In this document: positions 14,393 through 25,200 of the stretch, one piece after another | Layout: the number at the start of each line of letters is the position of its first letter | Numbering within the stretch: the stretch's first letter is position 1 | Assembly: GCA_030620155.1 (NCBI GenBank) | Contig: JAUXFF010000008.1 | Location: 1 to 33,889, forward strand | Direction of reading: 5' to 3' | DNA length: 33,889 bases | Source of the DNA: Candidatus Cloacimonadota bacterium | GTDB taxonomy: Bacteria > Cloacimonadota > Cloacimonadia > Cloacimonadales > TCS61 | Notes under the pieces: generated by a model | Seen by the model: only the letters and a program-made list of their open reading frames with translations | Database searches by the model: none | What the model was told of the DNA's origin: nothing | Translations under genes and position numbers: made by a program

Positions 14393-14779
14393 ATTTAAAA
14401 AAATCATCCACAACCAACCAATTATAGCCCCTACAAAATAATAAGCAAAATCACTCCAATTAAAAGAATTGCCCAGGATTGTTCTCCCTAAAAAGCTATT
14501 TCGAAGATATTCAAGAAAGGGTGGATGCCACAATTGAAGGAATTCCATTAAACAAGTAATAATAAAAACTAAAGCAGCAATAGTCCAGGATTTTAATTGA
14601 GAAAATATCAAGAAAAAAATCAGACACCAGAAAATTTCGTAAAATACACCACCAAGTGAATTATTGACCCAGGAGAATGCAGGACCATGGTAAAATTTAC
14701 TATAGAACCCGACTGGGATTATGACAATCAGTGAGATTAATGCCCATAGTTTTTTCTTTTTCCCCATATTAAAGGTCAT
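14369..14779 (-). CDS. DUF2809 family membrane protein
   Basis: A 136-residue membrane protein with four hydrophobic helices. It matches DUF2809: a WVNNSLGGVFYEIFWCLIF helix near residue 37, then CLMEFLQLWHPP with a polar Glu and Gln inside the membrane, then LGRTILGNSFNWSDFAYYFVGA. The spacing is as in that family and VanZ-like proteins, whose roles are unknown or linked to teichoplanin resistance. The first ATG (14779) overlaps the DUF523 gene by 11 bases; a second ATG four codons later begins one base after the DUF523 stop and is equally plausible. The 3' end extends into the HU terminator. No biochemical role can be given. Confidence 0.75.
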   Translation of the reverse strand: MTFNMGKKKKLWALISLIVIIPVGFYSKFYHGPAFSWVNNSLGGVFYEIFWCLIFFLIFSQLKSWTIAALVFIITCLMEFLQLWHPPFLEYLRNSFLGRTILGNSFNWSDFAYYFVGAIIGWLWMIFLNKKRSKSS

Positions 14780-15182
14780 CTTCTGTTATTATTTCAATAC
14801 CATATCCAAATAGTTTTTCTGCAGTAATTCCATTTCCTTTTATTTGCTTATTGGAGTGAGATCCATCATAAATTTTGCCAAAACCACATGATGGAGAACC
14901 TTGTTTCAATATAGCTTTTTTACAATTTGTGAGCCTGGCAATTCGTAAGGTTTCACAAGCACCTTTTATAAAATTTTCAGTAACATCTTCACCATTTTTA
15001 TTAAAAACTTTGTTATTAATAATTTCCGAAGTAATTCTTGGAGTTGGCAGACCACCTAATTGTTCCGGACAAACAGGTATTGCTTTGCCTTGTTTAACAA
15101 GATTCATCACAGTTTGGTGAGCATTATCTTTTCCATCATATCTACATTTTATTCCTGCTAAACATGCGCTGACAATTATCAT
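14769..15182 (-). CDS. DUF523 family protein (YbbK-like)
   Basis: A 137-residue protein that matches DUF523 throughout. The N-terminus IIVSACLAGIKCRYDGK holds two conserved Cys (residues 7 and 13), CPEQLGGLPTPR follows, and KQGSPSCGFGKIYDG carries a third. The cysteines and PEQ motif suggest metal or thiol chemistry, but the family has no assigned activity that I know of. It follows mutS by 51 bases and overlaps the DUF2809 gene. Its position in a run containing mutS and rho does not reveal its function. The ribosome-binding site before the ATG is weak. Confidence 0.88.
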   Translation of the reverse strand: MIIVSACLAGIKCRYDGKDNAHQTVMNLVKQGKAIPVCPEQLGGLPTPRITSEIINNKVFNKNGEDVTENFIKGACETLRIARLTNCKKAILKQGSPSCGFGKIYDGSHSNKQIKGNGITAEKLFGYGIEIITEDDL

Positions 15183-15233
15183 TGTTAGTATTCTTTTAAA
15201 ACATGGTAAGTTTCGGAAAGATAAGTTTTTTCA

Positions 15234-17864
15234 CTACAATTTTTTTTGTAAATCCAATAATTTCTGGATTGCTTCAATAGGTGTTAGGTTGTTTATATCC
15301 AGGTTTTTAATTTCATCCAATAATTCGTTTTTTTTCTCCATTTTATCGAATATAGCATCAAAGATATCTAATTGACCAGAGTTAGAAGCAAGTTGTTTTC
15401 TGGCGGTAGCCGTAAGTCCCTGTGGACTTAATTCATGTTCTTCAAGATTTTGTAAAATCTGTTTAGCTCTATGAATGACCTTAAAAGGAATTCCTGCTAA
15501 TCGTGCTACCTGAATACCATAACTTTGGTCAGCACAACCACGTTCAATTTTTCTTAAGAAAATTATTTTATCATTCCATTCCTTAACAATTATGTTAAAA
15601 TTTTTCACTCCATATAATACATTTTCCAGTTCAGTCAGTTCGTGATAATGAGTAGCAAAGAGGGTTTTGGAGCATATTTCGGGATTGTTGTGGATATGTT
15701 CAACGATTGCCCAGGCAAGACTAAGACCGTCAAATGTGCTGGTTCCACGTCCTATTTCGTCTAAAAGAATTAGTGATTCTGGAGTAGCAGAATTTAGAAT
15801 ATTCGCTGTTTCTATCATTTCAACTAAGAATGTGCTTTGTCCCATAGCTAAGTTATCAGATGCACCTACTCGTGTAAAAATTTTATCAAAGATAGGTAGA
15901 TTTGCAGATTCTGCAGGGACATAAGAACCCATTTGGGCCATAATTGAGATAAGACCGAGTTGTCTTAAATATGTAGATTTACCTGCCATATTCGGTCCGG
16001 TGATTAAGGCTATTTTTGTGTCACTGTTATTTAAATATCCATTATTTGGTATAAATTCTTCATTTTCAAGTAATCTTTCTATAACAGGATGACGGCAATT
16101 CTTAATTTCCAATAAACCTTCTGAATCAAAAACAGGTTGAACATAATTATTTTTATAAGCTATATAAGCAAAATTACTCAATACATCCAGTGTTGAAATA
16201 ATTTCAACATAATCTTGCATTAATTCGACTTTCTCATATAGATTTGTACGAATAGAAGTAAATATCTCATACTCCAGGTTTTTAATTCTTTCTTCTGCTC
16301 CCAGAACTTTGGATTCATATTCTTTTAATTGGGGACTGATAAAACGATCCGCATTAACAAGTGTTTGTTTTTTAATGTAATGTTCGGGGATTTTATCTTT
16401 ATGTTTTTTAGTAATTTCAATATAATAACCGAAAACTTTATTATAGCTAACTTTTAATGAAGAGATTCCTGTTTTTTTTCTTTCTGATTTTTCCAGTCTT
16501 GCAATCCAGCTTTTTCCATTATTTCTTATTTCTTTTAATTCATCCAAATGTGTATTATAATTATCTTTGATAATATTACCTTCTGTTATGAGGTTTGAAG
16601 GTTCTTCCCGTATTGAGTTATTAATGATTTTCAGGATTCCGGAATAGTCCTTTATATTTTCTTTTAATGAATGGATGAATGAATCATCAAATTCATCAAG
16701 GATTTCTGCTATTTGAGGGGCTGTTTCCAGATAGTTTCTTAAAGCGATTAAATCTCGCGGAGTAACTCTTAATGAGCCTATTTTACTGATGATCCTGCTC
16801 AAATCACCAATATTGTTTAATAATGATCTCAAATCTTTGGTAAAAGCAAAATTTTCTTTAAATGATTTTACTACTTCGAGACGATTATTAATTTCTTTTT
16901 TATCTAAAAGAGGATTAAGTAACCAATTTAATAGTTTCCTCGCACCCATAGGTGTTTGGGTTTCATCAAGGATAGATATAAGACTCCCAAAACGATTTCC
17001 ATAACGTATAGATTGAGTTAATTCTAAATTCCTCCTGGTAACTTCATCTAATTGCATATAATTATCAAGGGAGTAAAAACGAAGTTTGTTGATATGCTTC
17101 AGATTATCTGTTTTTAAGGATTTTAAATAGGCTAATGCAATTCCAGAAGCGGTCTGACCTAAGGGTTTGTTAATTACACCATATCCCTCAAGGGTTGTTA
17201 CCTGGAAATGATCCTTTAACATTCTTTCTGCTTCTTTAGGGTCAAAATACCAGGAATCAAATATTGTAATTGTGGGTTCATAATTCAGCTCAAATTTCTT
17301 TATTTTATTTTCTATATCAGTATTCTTAACAATAATTTCTGATGGATGTAAACGCATTATTTCATTAGGGATCTGATTTATTGGTAATTCAGTATATAGA
17401 AAATCACCTGTGGAAGCATCTATTACAGAAAAACCCGAATCCTGTTGATTTTTATCAAAAAATAATGCAGCCAGGAAATTGTTCTCGACTTTATCAAGCA
17501 GTCTTCCATCTATAATTGAACCGGGAGTGATGATATCCACAATGTCTCTTTTTACAAGCCCTTTTGCTTTTTTAGGATCTTCAGTTTGTTCGCAGATAAC
17601 AACCTTGACCCCTGTTTTTACAAGTTTATCCAGATAATTATCCAAAGCGTGATAGGGAAATCCAGCCAGAGGTATGGGGTTTTCCGCTTTTTTATTACGA
17701 GCAGTAAGAGTTATTCCCAATATTTTAGATGCGATTTTTGCATCGTCGAAAAAGGTTTCGTAGAAATCTCCCATTCTGAACAAAATTATTTTATCAGGGT
17801 GCTTAGACTTTATGTCTAAAAACTGTTTAAGCATAGGGGTGATTTTAGAATTGATTGTCATCAT
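15234..17864 (-). CDS. mutS: DNA mismatch repair protein MutS
   Basis: MutS recognises mispaired or unpaired bases and starts mismatch repair with MutL. At 876 residues it is slightly longer than E. coli MutS. The mismatch-binding motif FYE is at 34-36 (GDFYETF). The connector, lever and clamp regions follow without gaps. The ATPase domain has Walker A GPNMAGKST (623-631), Walker B ILLDEIGRGTS, and the ATHYHEL motif. The C-terminus keeps a helical tail. Its ATG overlaps the stop of the TPR-SPOR gene (ATGA), with a second ATG as the next codon. It belongs to the rho-U32-TPR/SPOR-mutS run. MutL is not in the window. This is MutS1, not MutS2: it has the N-terminal FYE domain and no Smr domain. 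Confidence 0.97.
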   Translation of the reverse strand: MMTINSKITPMLKQFLDIKSKHPDKIILFRMGDFYETFFDDAKIASKILGITLTARNKKAENPIPLAGFPYHALDNYLDKLVKTGVKVVICEQTEDPKKAKGLVKRDIVDIITPGSIIDGRLLDKVENNFLAALFFDKNQQDSGFSVIDASTGDFLYTELPINQIPNEIMRLHPSEIIVKNTDIENKIKKFELNYEPTITIFDSWYFDPKEAERMLKDHFQVTTLEGYGVINKPLGQTASGIALAYLKSLKTDNLKHINKLRFYSLDNYMQLDEVTRRNLELTQSIRYGNRFGSLISILDETQTPMGARKLLNWLLNPLLDKKEINNRLEVVKSFKENFAFTKDLRSLLNNIGDLSRIISKIGSLRVTPRDLIALRNYLETAPQIAEILDEFDDSFIHSLKENIKDYSGILKIINNSIREEPSNLITEGNIIKDNYNTHLDELKEIRNNGKSWIARLEKSERKKTGISSLKVSYNKVFGYYIEITKKHKDKIPEHYIKKQTLVNADRFISPQLKEYESKVLGAEERIKNLEYEIFTSIRTNLYEKVELMQDYVEIISTLDVLSNFAYIAYKNNYVQPVFDSEGLLEIKNCRHPVIERLLENEEFIPNNGYLNNSDTKIALITGPNMAGKSTYLRQLGLISIMAQMGSYVPAESANLPIFDKIFTRVGASDNLAMGQSTFLVEMIETANILNSATPESLILLDEIGRGTSTFDGLSLAWAIVEHIHNNPEICSKTLFATHYHELTELENVLYGVKNFNIIVKEWNDKIIFLRKIERGCADQSYGIQVARLAGIPFKVIHRAKQILQNLEEHELSPQGLTATARKQLASNSGQLDIFDAIFDKMEKKNELLDEIKNLDINNLTPIEAIQKLLDLQKKL

Positions 17865-18814
17865 CTATATTTTTGAATTAGAAAAGAATTAAAGCCTTTT
17901 TTTTCCAGAGTCTGTTTAGCTTTATTAAGGCTTTTATCATTTTCATAGGGACCAAAGGCAACAATAAAAAGGTTTTTACTGTTTATAACTTTCTCGAAAA
18001 CGATGTATGAATGATTTAAAAAATTATTAATATCTAAAGCATGTTTCTGGGCATTTTTCCGAGTGCTGAAAGCACCGACTTGAAGGAATTTTTTCAGTTT
18101 ATTTTCTTGGTCAACCTTATTATTATTCAAGTTGTTATTAGGTTGTATGTCATTTGGAGCTATTTCTAATTTTTCGTTTCTGGTTAGATTAAAAATTCTA
18201 TCTTCGGCTGAATAGGAATATTGATGATATGGAAAATCTATTTTTAATTTTTGGTAAGATCTTAGAGCTTCTTCGTATTTCTTAATTTTCTCATTACAGT
18301 AACCGATTTTGAAATGCAAAAGGGGTATATTGTTATTGATAAATTCGGAATTCCTTAAGAATTCTAAAGTATTAAGAGCACGTTTGAACTTATTCTGTTG
18401 GATATAGGCTTCAATGATAATAAAATAAGCGGTTTCGATTTTTTCCTTATTTTCAGAATCAAAGATATAGTTTTGTGCGGAAATAATCGCACTATCATAA
18501 TTCTCTGATTTCAAATAGCACTTGGCAAGCCAATATTGTTTTGTTTCCACATCAGAATTATAGATTTTTTTCAGATAAATAATGGCTTGTTCGTAATTTC
18601 TCTTTAAAAGTTCAATTTTTGCTAATTCAAGAAGTGATAATTGACCGTAATAAGTGTCAGGATATTTTATGAAGATATCTTGGAAAGCTTGTTTGAAATC
18701 ATTTTGTTCAATTTTTGCTTTTGCGTTTTTATAAAGTTTTTCTAGATCCACTTCTTCCGGAAAAAGAAGTGTTAATGAGATCATCAAAAATAAAATAAAT
18801 AAATATTTTTTCAT
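17861..18814 (-). CDS. Exported TPR protein with C-terminal SPOR domain
   Basis: A 317-residue protein with an N-terminal signal peptide (MKKYLFILFLMISLTLLF), several tetratricopeptide repeats across about residues 25-205 (patterns such as AIIYLKKIY, YWLAKCYLKSENYDSAI and HFKIGYCNEKIKKYEEALRS), an Asn-rich linker near 220-235, and a SPOR domain from about 240 to the end (FLQVGAFSTRKNAQKHA and VAFGPYEN). SPOR domains bind denuded peptidoglycan glycan strands at division sites, so a periplasmic cell-envelope role is likely. It resembles YbgF/CpoB-like proteins in layout but not in sequence detail. It is coupled to mutS by ATGA overlap and follows the U32 gene by six bases. Confidence 0.85.
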   Translation of the reverse strand: MKKYLFILFLMISLTLLFPEEVDLEKLYKNAKAKIEQNDFKQAFQDIFIKYPDTYYGQLSLLELAKIELLKRNYEQAIIYLKKIYNSDVETKQYWLAKCYLKSENYDSAIISAQNYIFDSENKEKIETAYFIIIEAYIQQNKFKRALNTLEFLRNSEFINNNIPLLHFKIGYCNEKIKKYEEALRSYQKLKIDFPYHQYSYSAEDRIFNLTRNEKLEIAPNDIQPNNNLNNNKVDQENKLKKFLQVGAFSTRKNAQKHALDINNFLNHSYIVFEKVINSKNLFIVAFGPYENDKSLNKAKQTLEKKGFNSFLIQKYR

Positions 18815-18820
18815 ATTTTT

Positions 18821-20020
18821 CTAAATCAACTTTTTCCTAATGATACCGTGTAAAGGAATTTTTTGTTCCAAATCAATTTTTACAATAGTATTGGGTTTTG
18901 TAAAGTTTAATGATTCATCATCTTCTTTTCGAATATTTCTAACTTTGAATTTAATATCTTTTTCAATTTCAGGGAATATTATTTCTAGTTCATCATTTAA
19001 ACTGAATTTTGCTTTAACTTCAATATGTATTGTTTTTCCTTTTTGTTGGAGAATTTTACCGATGAATTGGTAATTTCTTATATATGAAGATGATTCATAA
19101 TGTTGAGAGAATGAGGAATCGAAATTTTCAAAGAATCCTTCAGTATAAACGCGATGACTGACTTTATCCAATTCTTTTTTAAGATTATATGAAGGCTTTT
19201 TCCTGTTTTTTAAATCAGTAATTGCCGTCTTATAAGTTCTTGTAACATTTGCCACATAGTAAAGACTTTTCATTCTGCCTTCAATTTTTATGCTGTTTAT
19301 GCCAGTATGAATAATTTCAAGCAGTTTATCAAATAAACACAAATCTTTTGAATTAAGTATATAAGTTCCTTTACTGTCTTCTTCTATAGGAAAATATTCT
19401 CCTGGTCTTGATTCTTCAATAAGATTGTATTGCCATCTGCAGGGCTGGGAGCAGTTTCCCCTATTTGCATCTCTTGAATTTAAAAAAGAACTTAATAAGC
19501 AGCGACCCGAATAAGACATACACATAGCACCATGTACAAACATTTCCAATTCGATTTCAGGAATTTCAGTTTTGATTTTCTTAACTTCATTTATACTTAA
19601 TTCTCTTGCTAAAATTATTCTCTTGGCTCCCAGTTTAAACCAGAATTCAGCACTTTTCCATGAAGTTACATTTGCTTGTGTACTTATATGGATTGGTATT
19701 AAAGGAGCATAATTTTGTGCTAATGAAAAAATAGCAGGATCAGATATTATTATAGCATCAACACTGATTTCTTGCAGAAATTTAAGGTATTTGGGGAGAA
19801 TAGCAATATCTGTATTATGAGCAAAAATATTAACTGCAATATATAACTTAACATTATTCTGATGACAGAATTCGACTGCTTGTTTCAGTTCTTTTTGTGA
19901 TAAATTTATACTTTTTGCTCTTAAACCGAATTGTTCACCAGCAGTATAGACAGCATCAGCACCATAATAAACGGCATACTTTAGTTTTTCAAAGCTTCCG
20001 GCTGGAGACAGTAATTCCAT
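18821..20020 (-). CDS. U32 family protein, TrhP/RlhA-like
   Basis: A 399-residue cytoplasmic protein of the U32 family. The start [25 protein letters not shown], the SISTQAN-like segment (HISTQANVTSW), and the cluster FVHGAMCMSYSGRCLLS ... GNCSQPCRW are characteristic; Cys167, Cys174, Cys190 and Cys194 form the likely Fe-S site. Despite the peptidase name, characterised members such as TrhP and RlhA hydroxylate tRNA U34 or 23S rRNA C2501 using prephenate. This protein is closest in length to TrhP, so tRNA wobble hydroxylation is my preferred reading. Its ATG shares the A of the rho stop codon (TAATG). The C-terminal beta domain after residue 310 is complete. Confidence 0.88.
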   Translation of the reverse strand: MELLSPAGSFEKLKYAVYYGADAVYTAGEQFGLRAKSINLSQKELKQAVEFCHQNNVKLYIAVNIFAHNTDIAILPKYLKFLQEISVDAIIISDPAIFSLAQNYAPLIPIHISTQANVTSWKSAEFWFKLGAKRIILARELSINEVKKIKTEIPEIELEMFVHGAMCMSYSGRCLLSSFLNSRDANRGNCSQPCRWQYNLIEESRPGEYFPIEEDSKGTYILNSKDLCLFDKLLEIIHTGINSIKIEGRMKSLYYVANVTRTYKTAITDLKNRKKPSYNLKKELDKVSHRVYTEGFFENFDSSFSQHYESSSYIRNYQFIGKILQQKGKTIHIEVKAKFSLNDELEIIFPEIEKDIKFKVRNIRKEDDESLNFTKPNTIVKIDLEQKIPLHGIIRKKLI

Positions 20021-21291
20021 TAACGACTCATAGTTTTTAAGAAGTCAGAGTTATTCTTTGTAGCTCCCATTTTTGTTCTTAATAATTCGATTCCCTGGAT
20101 GGGACTCATGTTTTTAAGGTATTTTCGTAGTACGAACATGCGATTTACTTCTTCTTTAGTAAGTAATAGTTCTTCTCTTCGTGTGCCTGATTTCACAAGG
20201 TCAATTGCCGGGTATAATCTTAAATCGCTGATGGTACGATCCAAAACTAATTCCATGTTACCGGTTCCTTTAAATTCTTCAAAAATCACTTGGTCCATCC
20301 TGCTGCCCGTATCAACAAGTGCAGTTGCAATAATTGTTAAGCTTCCTTTCTCAAGTGTATTTCTTGCAGAACCGAAGAATTTTTTAGGTTTATGTATCGA
20401 GTTTGAATCCAACCCACCGGAAAGAACCTTACCACTTGATGGTGTAACCATGTTATATGCTCGAGCCAGACGGGTAATACTATCCAGCATAATAACTACA
20501 TCTTTTCCCAGTTCAACCATTCTTTTGGCTTTTTCCAATGCCATTTCAGCGACCTGGATATGATTTCTGGGTGTTTCGTCAAAAGTTGAGCTTACCACCT
20601 CAGAATTTTGTGGGATCAATATTCTTTTCATTTCTGTTACTTCTTCTGGACGTTCATCCACTAAAAGTACAATAACATATACATCATCGTGATTTGTTAA
20701 AATCGAATTTGCTATGTTTTGCATAAGAACAGTTTTACCTGTTCTGGGTGCAGCTACGATTACACCTCTTTGACCTTTTCCTACAGGTGTGAAAAGGTTA
20801 ATAACTCTGGTTGAAATAATTTTGGGATCAGTTTCGAGATTTAATCTCTCTTCCGGATAATAGGGTGTTAACCGATCAAAATATTTTGTATCTCTTACTT
20901 CTGCAGTAGATTCATAATTAACTGAATCCACTCTGATCAAAGCGAAATACTTTTCTTCGTCTTTAGGTGCTCTTGCAGGTCCTGATACTATGTGCCCTTT
21001 TCTCAAACCGAATTTTTTTATTTGTGAACTGGATACATAGATGTCGTTTCTCCCGGGAGTATAATTATTTTTTTTAAAACGTAAAAATCCATAACCGTCA
21101 TCAACTATTTCGATACAACCTGATACAAAAACAAGACCCTCCTGCATTGCATTCATTTCCAAAATTTTATGAATGAGCTCGTTTTTCTTTAGCCCCTTGA
21201 TATCGGTTATATCAAATTCTTTGGCAATTTTTTTTAACTGGGGTATGGTTTTTTCGAAAAGGTTATTCATTCCATTTTCTTCATTTTTCAT
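20020..21291 (-). CDS. rho: Transcription termination factor Rho
   Basis: Rho is a hexameric RNA-dependent ATPase that ends transcription. The 423-residue product has the N-terminal helical domain ([17 protein letters not shown]), an RNA-binding cold-shock fold ([26 protein letters not shown]), Walker A APRTGKT (about 181-187), Walker [16 protein letters not shown] and the Q/R loops ([17 protein letters not shown]). I start at the ATG 21291, which has an AAGGAG site six bases upstream; an in-frame codon at 21324 has none. No insertion is seen in the cold-shock domain. The stop overlaps the U32 start. It is the first gene of the run; a TTGACA hexamer at 21377-21382 on the minus strand may be part of its promoter, but no good -10 follows. 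Confidence 0.97.
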   Translation of the reverse strand: MKNEENGMNNLFEKTIPQLKKIAKEFDITDIKGLKKNELIHKILEMNAMQEGLVFVSGCIEIVDDGYGFLRFKKNNYTPGRNDIYVSSSQIKKFGLRKGHIVSGPARAPKDEEKYFALIRVDSVNYESTAEVRDTKYFDRLTPYYPEERLNLETDPKIISTRVINLFTPVGKGQRGVIVAAPRTGKTVLMQNIANSILTNHDDVYVIVLLVDERPEEVTEMKRILIPQNSEVVSSTFDETPRNHIQVAEMALEKAKRMVELGKDVVIMLDSITRLARAYNMVTPSSGKVLSGGLDSNSIHKPKKFFGSARNTLEKGSLTIIATALVDTGSRMDQVIFEEFKGTGNMELVLDRTISDLRLYPAIDLVKSGTRREELLLTKEEVNRMFVLRKYLKNMSPIQGIELLRTKMGATKNNSDFLKTMSR

Positions 21292-21324
21292 ATTAGCTCC
21301 TTTTAATTGTATAAATACATTCAT

Positions 21325-21643
21325 AGACTATCTATCTAAATAATGTGGGGTTAGAAAACTTTTTTATCTCTTTGAGTGTCAAGTATTTTTCAAAAATTAG
21401 ATAATTTTATTTAATTATAAGGTTAACAATTTAAATATTCGACTTCATTCCTAAACAGGTTTGGGACTTAGTCGGGATAAAATACAGACCTTGATAGGGT
21501 AATTCCCTGAGAAATAATCTTTTGAATTTCACAAGGTTCATCCTGTGGAATAGGATCTGAGATTTTAAAACAAATCATTATTTTAAAGGATTTTTTAATA
21601 AACAGTCTCGTCTTATCTGATTAAAGATATAAAGGTAAAAATC
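21325..21643. other. Intergenic region between rho and the plus-strand run
   Basis: The gap between divergent genes is 447 bases (21292-21738). It holds no credible open frame. It contains the rho -35-like hexamer at 21377-21382 (minus strand), an imperfect hairpin around 21535-21557, and the promoter for the small membrane protein gene at 21644-21672. Confidence 0.5.
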
Positions 21644-21672
21644 TTGACATTTAATTGATTGTAATAATATAT
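21644..21672 (+). promoter_or_regulatory. Promoter of the small membrane protein gene
   Basis: TTGACA (21644-21649), 17-base spacer, then ATATAT at 21667-21672 within an AATATATACT run. A leader of about 60 bases follows to the ATG at 21739. Confidence 0.5.
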
Positions 21673-21738
21673 ACTCGTCTGGAAAAGTTATTTAATGTGG
21701 AAAAAAATTATAAACATTTGAATATTATGGAGTTTCTT

Positions 21739-22056
21739 ATGAAAAAAAAAATAAAAACAATATTGATATTGGGGTTTCTTACGGGAATAAGTTATTTTAT
21801 TTATAAGAGTTATCTTAAAGCAAAAGCAATGATAAATTTGTATAAAACATTGCCATTATATTTAGAGAACATATGTGAAGAGAGGCCAGAACTAGACCTT
21901 AATATGAGTTTGCATGGAACTTCGTTACAAATAGGATTTTGCAGTGATATCATTGAAAAATATCCTGATATGAAGGCGATGGTAAAGGAATATTTAGAAG
22001 ATTTTTACCCGGTTCTGATTGGAAAGAGATTAACGATTGAGATTTATAAAAAATAG
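21739..22056 (+). CDS. Small protein with one N-terminal membrane helix
   Basis: A 105-residue protein I cannot assign to a family. It starts with a Lys-rich stretch and a hydrophobic helix (ILILGFLTGISYFIYKSYL, residues 8-26), so it is probably an N-in single-pass inner-membrane protein. The rest is a mixed alpha/beta soluble domain with ELDLNMSLHG and GKRLTIEIYKK strands at the end. The ATG at 21739 has GGAG six bases before it; upstream in-frame starts lack this. It has its own promoter-like site and lies 145 bases before the SNF2 gene. The open frame, ribosome-binding site and amphipathic pattern support a real gene. Function unknown. Confidence 0.65.
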   Translation: MKKKIKTILILGFLTGISYFIYKSYLKAKAMINLYKTLPLYLENICEERPELDLNMSLHGTSLQIGFCSDIIEKYPDMKAMVKEYLEDFYPVLIGKRLTIEIYKK

Positions 22057-22201
22057 AATAAATCTTCTGAAAATAATGAATATTAACAAAAGAATATAAG
22101 CCAATTTTGGATTTGAAAGTTACATTTGATAATTTTAATAAGAGTTTTAGAAAAGAATTATGATTAATAATTGATTATTTTTTTTATTTAGATAGGAAAA
22201 T

Positions 22202-25200
22202 ATGGCTAGACTATTTGGGAAAGAGTTTCATGAACATTCTAATTCATGGTATTTTAAGAGTAAAATTAGCAGTTTTGAAAAAGGTGATTTATCATTTCGA
22301 AAATACCTTGATGAAAATGGGAATGTAGTTTTTAAATTTGAAGTTTCAGATAAAGAAAGCAAATTATTTACTCCCAAGGTGGAAATAGTATATGATAAAA
22401 TTAATAGAGAGATTTTGTCTCATTACTGTTCGGAAGATGGACAAGAAATTTGCAGGCATTATTTATCAATTATAAATTATGCATATAAATATTATTCAAC
22501 AGGAATATTAGATACAGATGTAATTCAAACATATCAAACCAGACTTCTGGAATACAATGAATACTGGCAAAGGATTGTACTTAATGCAAAAATTGAAATA
22601 GGAGATATTTTTAACGAGAAAAATAATAAAATTAGATTTTACTTTAGGAATTATGCTCCGATGAACATACGTCTTATTTCGATATTATCTGCAGATAAAG
22701 AATATAAGGAAGAGGATAAGTCGGATATTGAACAGGCTCGAAAGCAAGCAAAAGCGTTATCAGAGTTAGAACTTGAATTATTAATATTATTGCAGAATCA
22801 GAAATGCTCTTTCAGCAGAAAAGGTTTTTTCTTTACGGTCTATAAATCTAAATTGATAAAATTCTTCCCGATTTTGAGGAGTTTAAGTCACAAAATTTTC
22901 ATTAAAGAAACCGGTGATAAAATAAAATTTCCGGATGAAGAATTCCGGATCAATTTCCAAGTGAATAAATATAAAGATGATTTGTATAAATTAGAAGTGT
23001 CGGCTGGAGAACAGATTTCAGCAACCTTTGTAGGAAGGACAACCTATTTTTTCAAGCAGAATAACATTTATTCCCTTAATTTACCATTTGATCAAAAAAT
23101 TACAAAACAGGTTTTTTCAGAAGGGTATATAATAAAGAAAACTGACCTTGTTTATCTTTCTTCAATTGTAGCACGTCAACTTGGTTTGATAAAATGTTAT
23201 ATTGACTTCGCAGAAGATATTGAATTCCCTGAAGTATATCATAATACTCCTATCATTACATTTAATTTACACAAGGAAAAAAACAAGATAGTGATGAAAG
23301 GACTTCTGGACTATTCTCATGATCTTACTATTCCCATGTCTGTTGTCAGGTTTTCAACTGAACTTGTCCGTTATGACCAGGATGAGGAAATTAGCTGGTT
23401 TTATATTCCACCACAGACAAAATACCAGATTTTTGATTTTGTTCAAAAGTTACCTGATTCTCAGAAACAAAGATTAGAAGAAAAATCGCAGCTTGTTTTT
23501 GAAGGTGAGGAAAATATTGAAGCTCTTAAGAAAATTATTTTTGAACAGGCAAATCCAGAATGGAATATTATCCTTTCAGAAGAGCTGAAAAAAGAATTTG
23601 TTTATAAGGTAAATCTTCAACCTTTAATACGAGCTAAAAAAACTAATCAAATCAATTGGTTTGAATATGAAATTGAATATAAATTTAAAGACATCAGTTT
23701 TACCCATCGGGAACTGAAAAAATTCTTTAATACAAAGGAAAAATTCCTAAAGCTTGATGATGGAAGATTACTCTTTTTCGAGAATAAAATTGCTTTTCAA
23801 AAGGTTGATGATCTTCTGAAAAAGAGCGAAAAATTGTCTTCCAATGCATATAAATTATATGTTTATAATATCCCTTATGTTTATCAATTAAGTTCAATCC
23901 AGTCGGGAATAAAAATTTTTGGAGATAATTATTTGGAAGAAATGTTTTCCTCGATTTTGAAACGTAAATTGAGAAAAAATCCCCCGGTTCCAAAATTTTT
24001 ACAACCTGTGATGAGAACTTACCAGAAAAAAGGATTTCATTGGCTTAAAATGTTACAGCATTATGGGCTATCTGGAATTTTAGCAGATGACATGGGCTTG
24101 GGTAAAACAATTCAAGCTATATCAATTTTATCTGATCTCCCATCTAATGTATTATCTATTGTTATCTGTCCTAAAACTCTGCTATTTAATTGGGCGGTAG
24201 AAATAGAAAAATTTAATCGGAATCTTTCATTTATTATTTATGAAGGCAATCAGAAAGAAAGAAGGAATATTTTAGATAATTTGAATGTGGATGTTCTTCT
24301 TGCTTCATACTCTATAATTCAAAATGATATTGAGTATCTTTCGGAAATTGATTTCGAGTATATAATCCTGGATGAAGCACAACATATCAAAAACGCAGAG
24401 GCTCTGAGGACACAAGCAGTAAAAAAATTAAAATCTAAGCATAAAATGGTTCTTTCCGGTACTCCGATAGAAAACAATCCTTCTGAGCTCTGGTCCATAT
24501 TTGATTTTTTAATGCCGGGATATTTACCGTCTTTAAGAAGATTTAAGAATGAATTCATGGTTTCTTCAGATGTGAATAAAGAAACTCAGACAAAATTAAA
24601 AGCACTTATTTCACCATTTATTTTAAGAAGAAAAAAGAAAGATGTACTGATAGAACTTCCTGATAAACAAGAACAAATATCTTATTGTAAAATGATTCCT
24701 ATCCAGGAAAAAATGTATCTTCAAGTTATAGAAAAAGTTAAAAAGAACATATTGATAAAATTTGATGATTCCGGACAAAATTTTATCCATGTTTTAGCTG
24801 CCTTAATGAAATTAAGACAAATTTGTGACCATCCTTTTCTGATAAACAAAAGTATTCATCAAAGAGTTGAATTTTCAGGGAAAACAGAACTATTAAGGGA
24901 AATTATTGTTGATGCTGTGGAGAATGATAAAAAAATTCTGATTTTCAGCCAGTTTGTTAAGATGCTTCAAATTTTAAGAAAAATGCTGAAAGAATTAAAG
25001 ATTGCTTTCGAATATATGGATGGATCAACAAAAAATAGACAGAAAGTAATAGATAATTTTAACAATAATAATAGCATCCGTGCTTTCTTAATAAGCTTAA
25101 AAACCGGTGGTTTTGGTGTGAATTTAACAGCCGCGGATACTGTAATAATAGTCGACCCATGGTGGAATCCGATGGGTGAGACCCAAGCAATAGACAGGGC

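Noticed and set aside
15667-15924. Open frame antisense to the mutS ATPase domain
   Set aside because: It lies wholly inside conserved mutS sequence and is explained by codon shadowing.
20099-20563. 154-codon open frame antisense to rho
   Set aside because: It is the mirror of conserved rho coding sequence, with no ribosome-binding site or family match.
21535-21557. Imperfect hairpin TTCACAAGG/CCTGTGGAA
   Set aside because: The arms need bulges and mismatches and there is no T-tract, so I do not call a terminator or operator.
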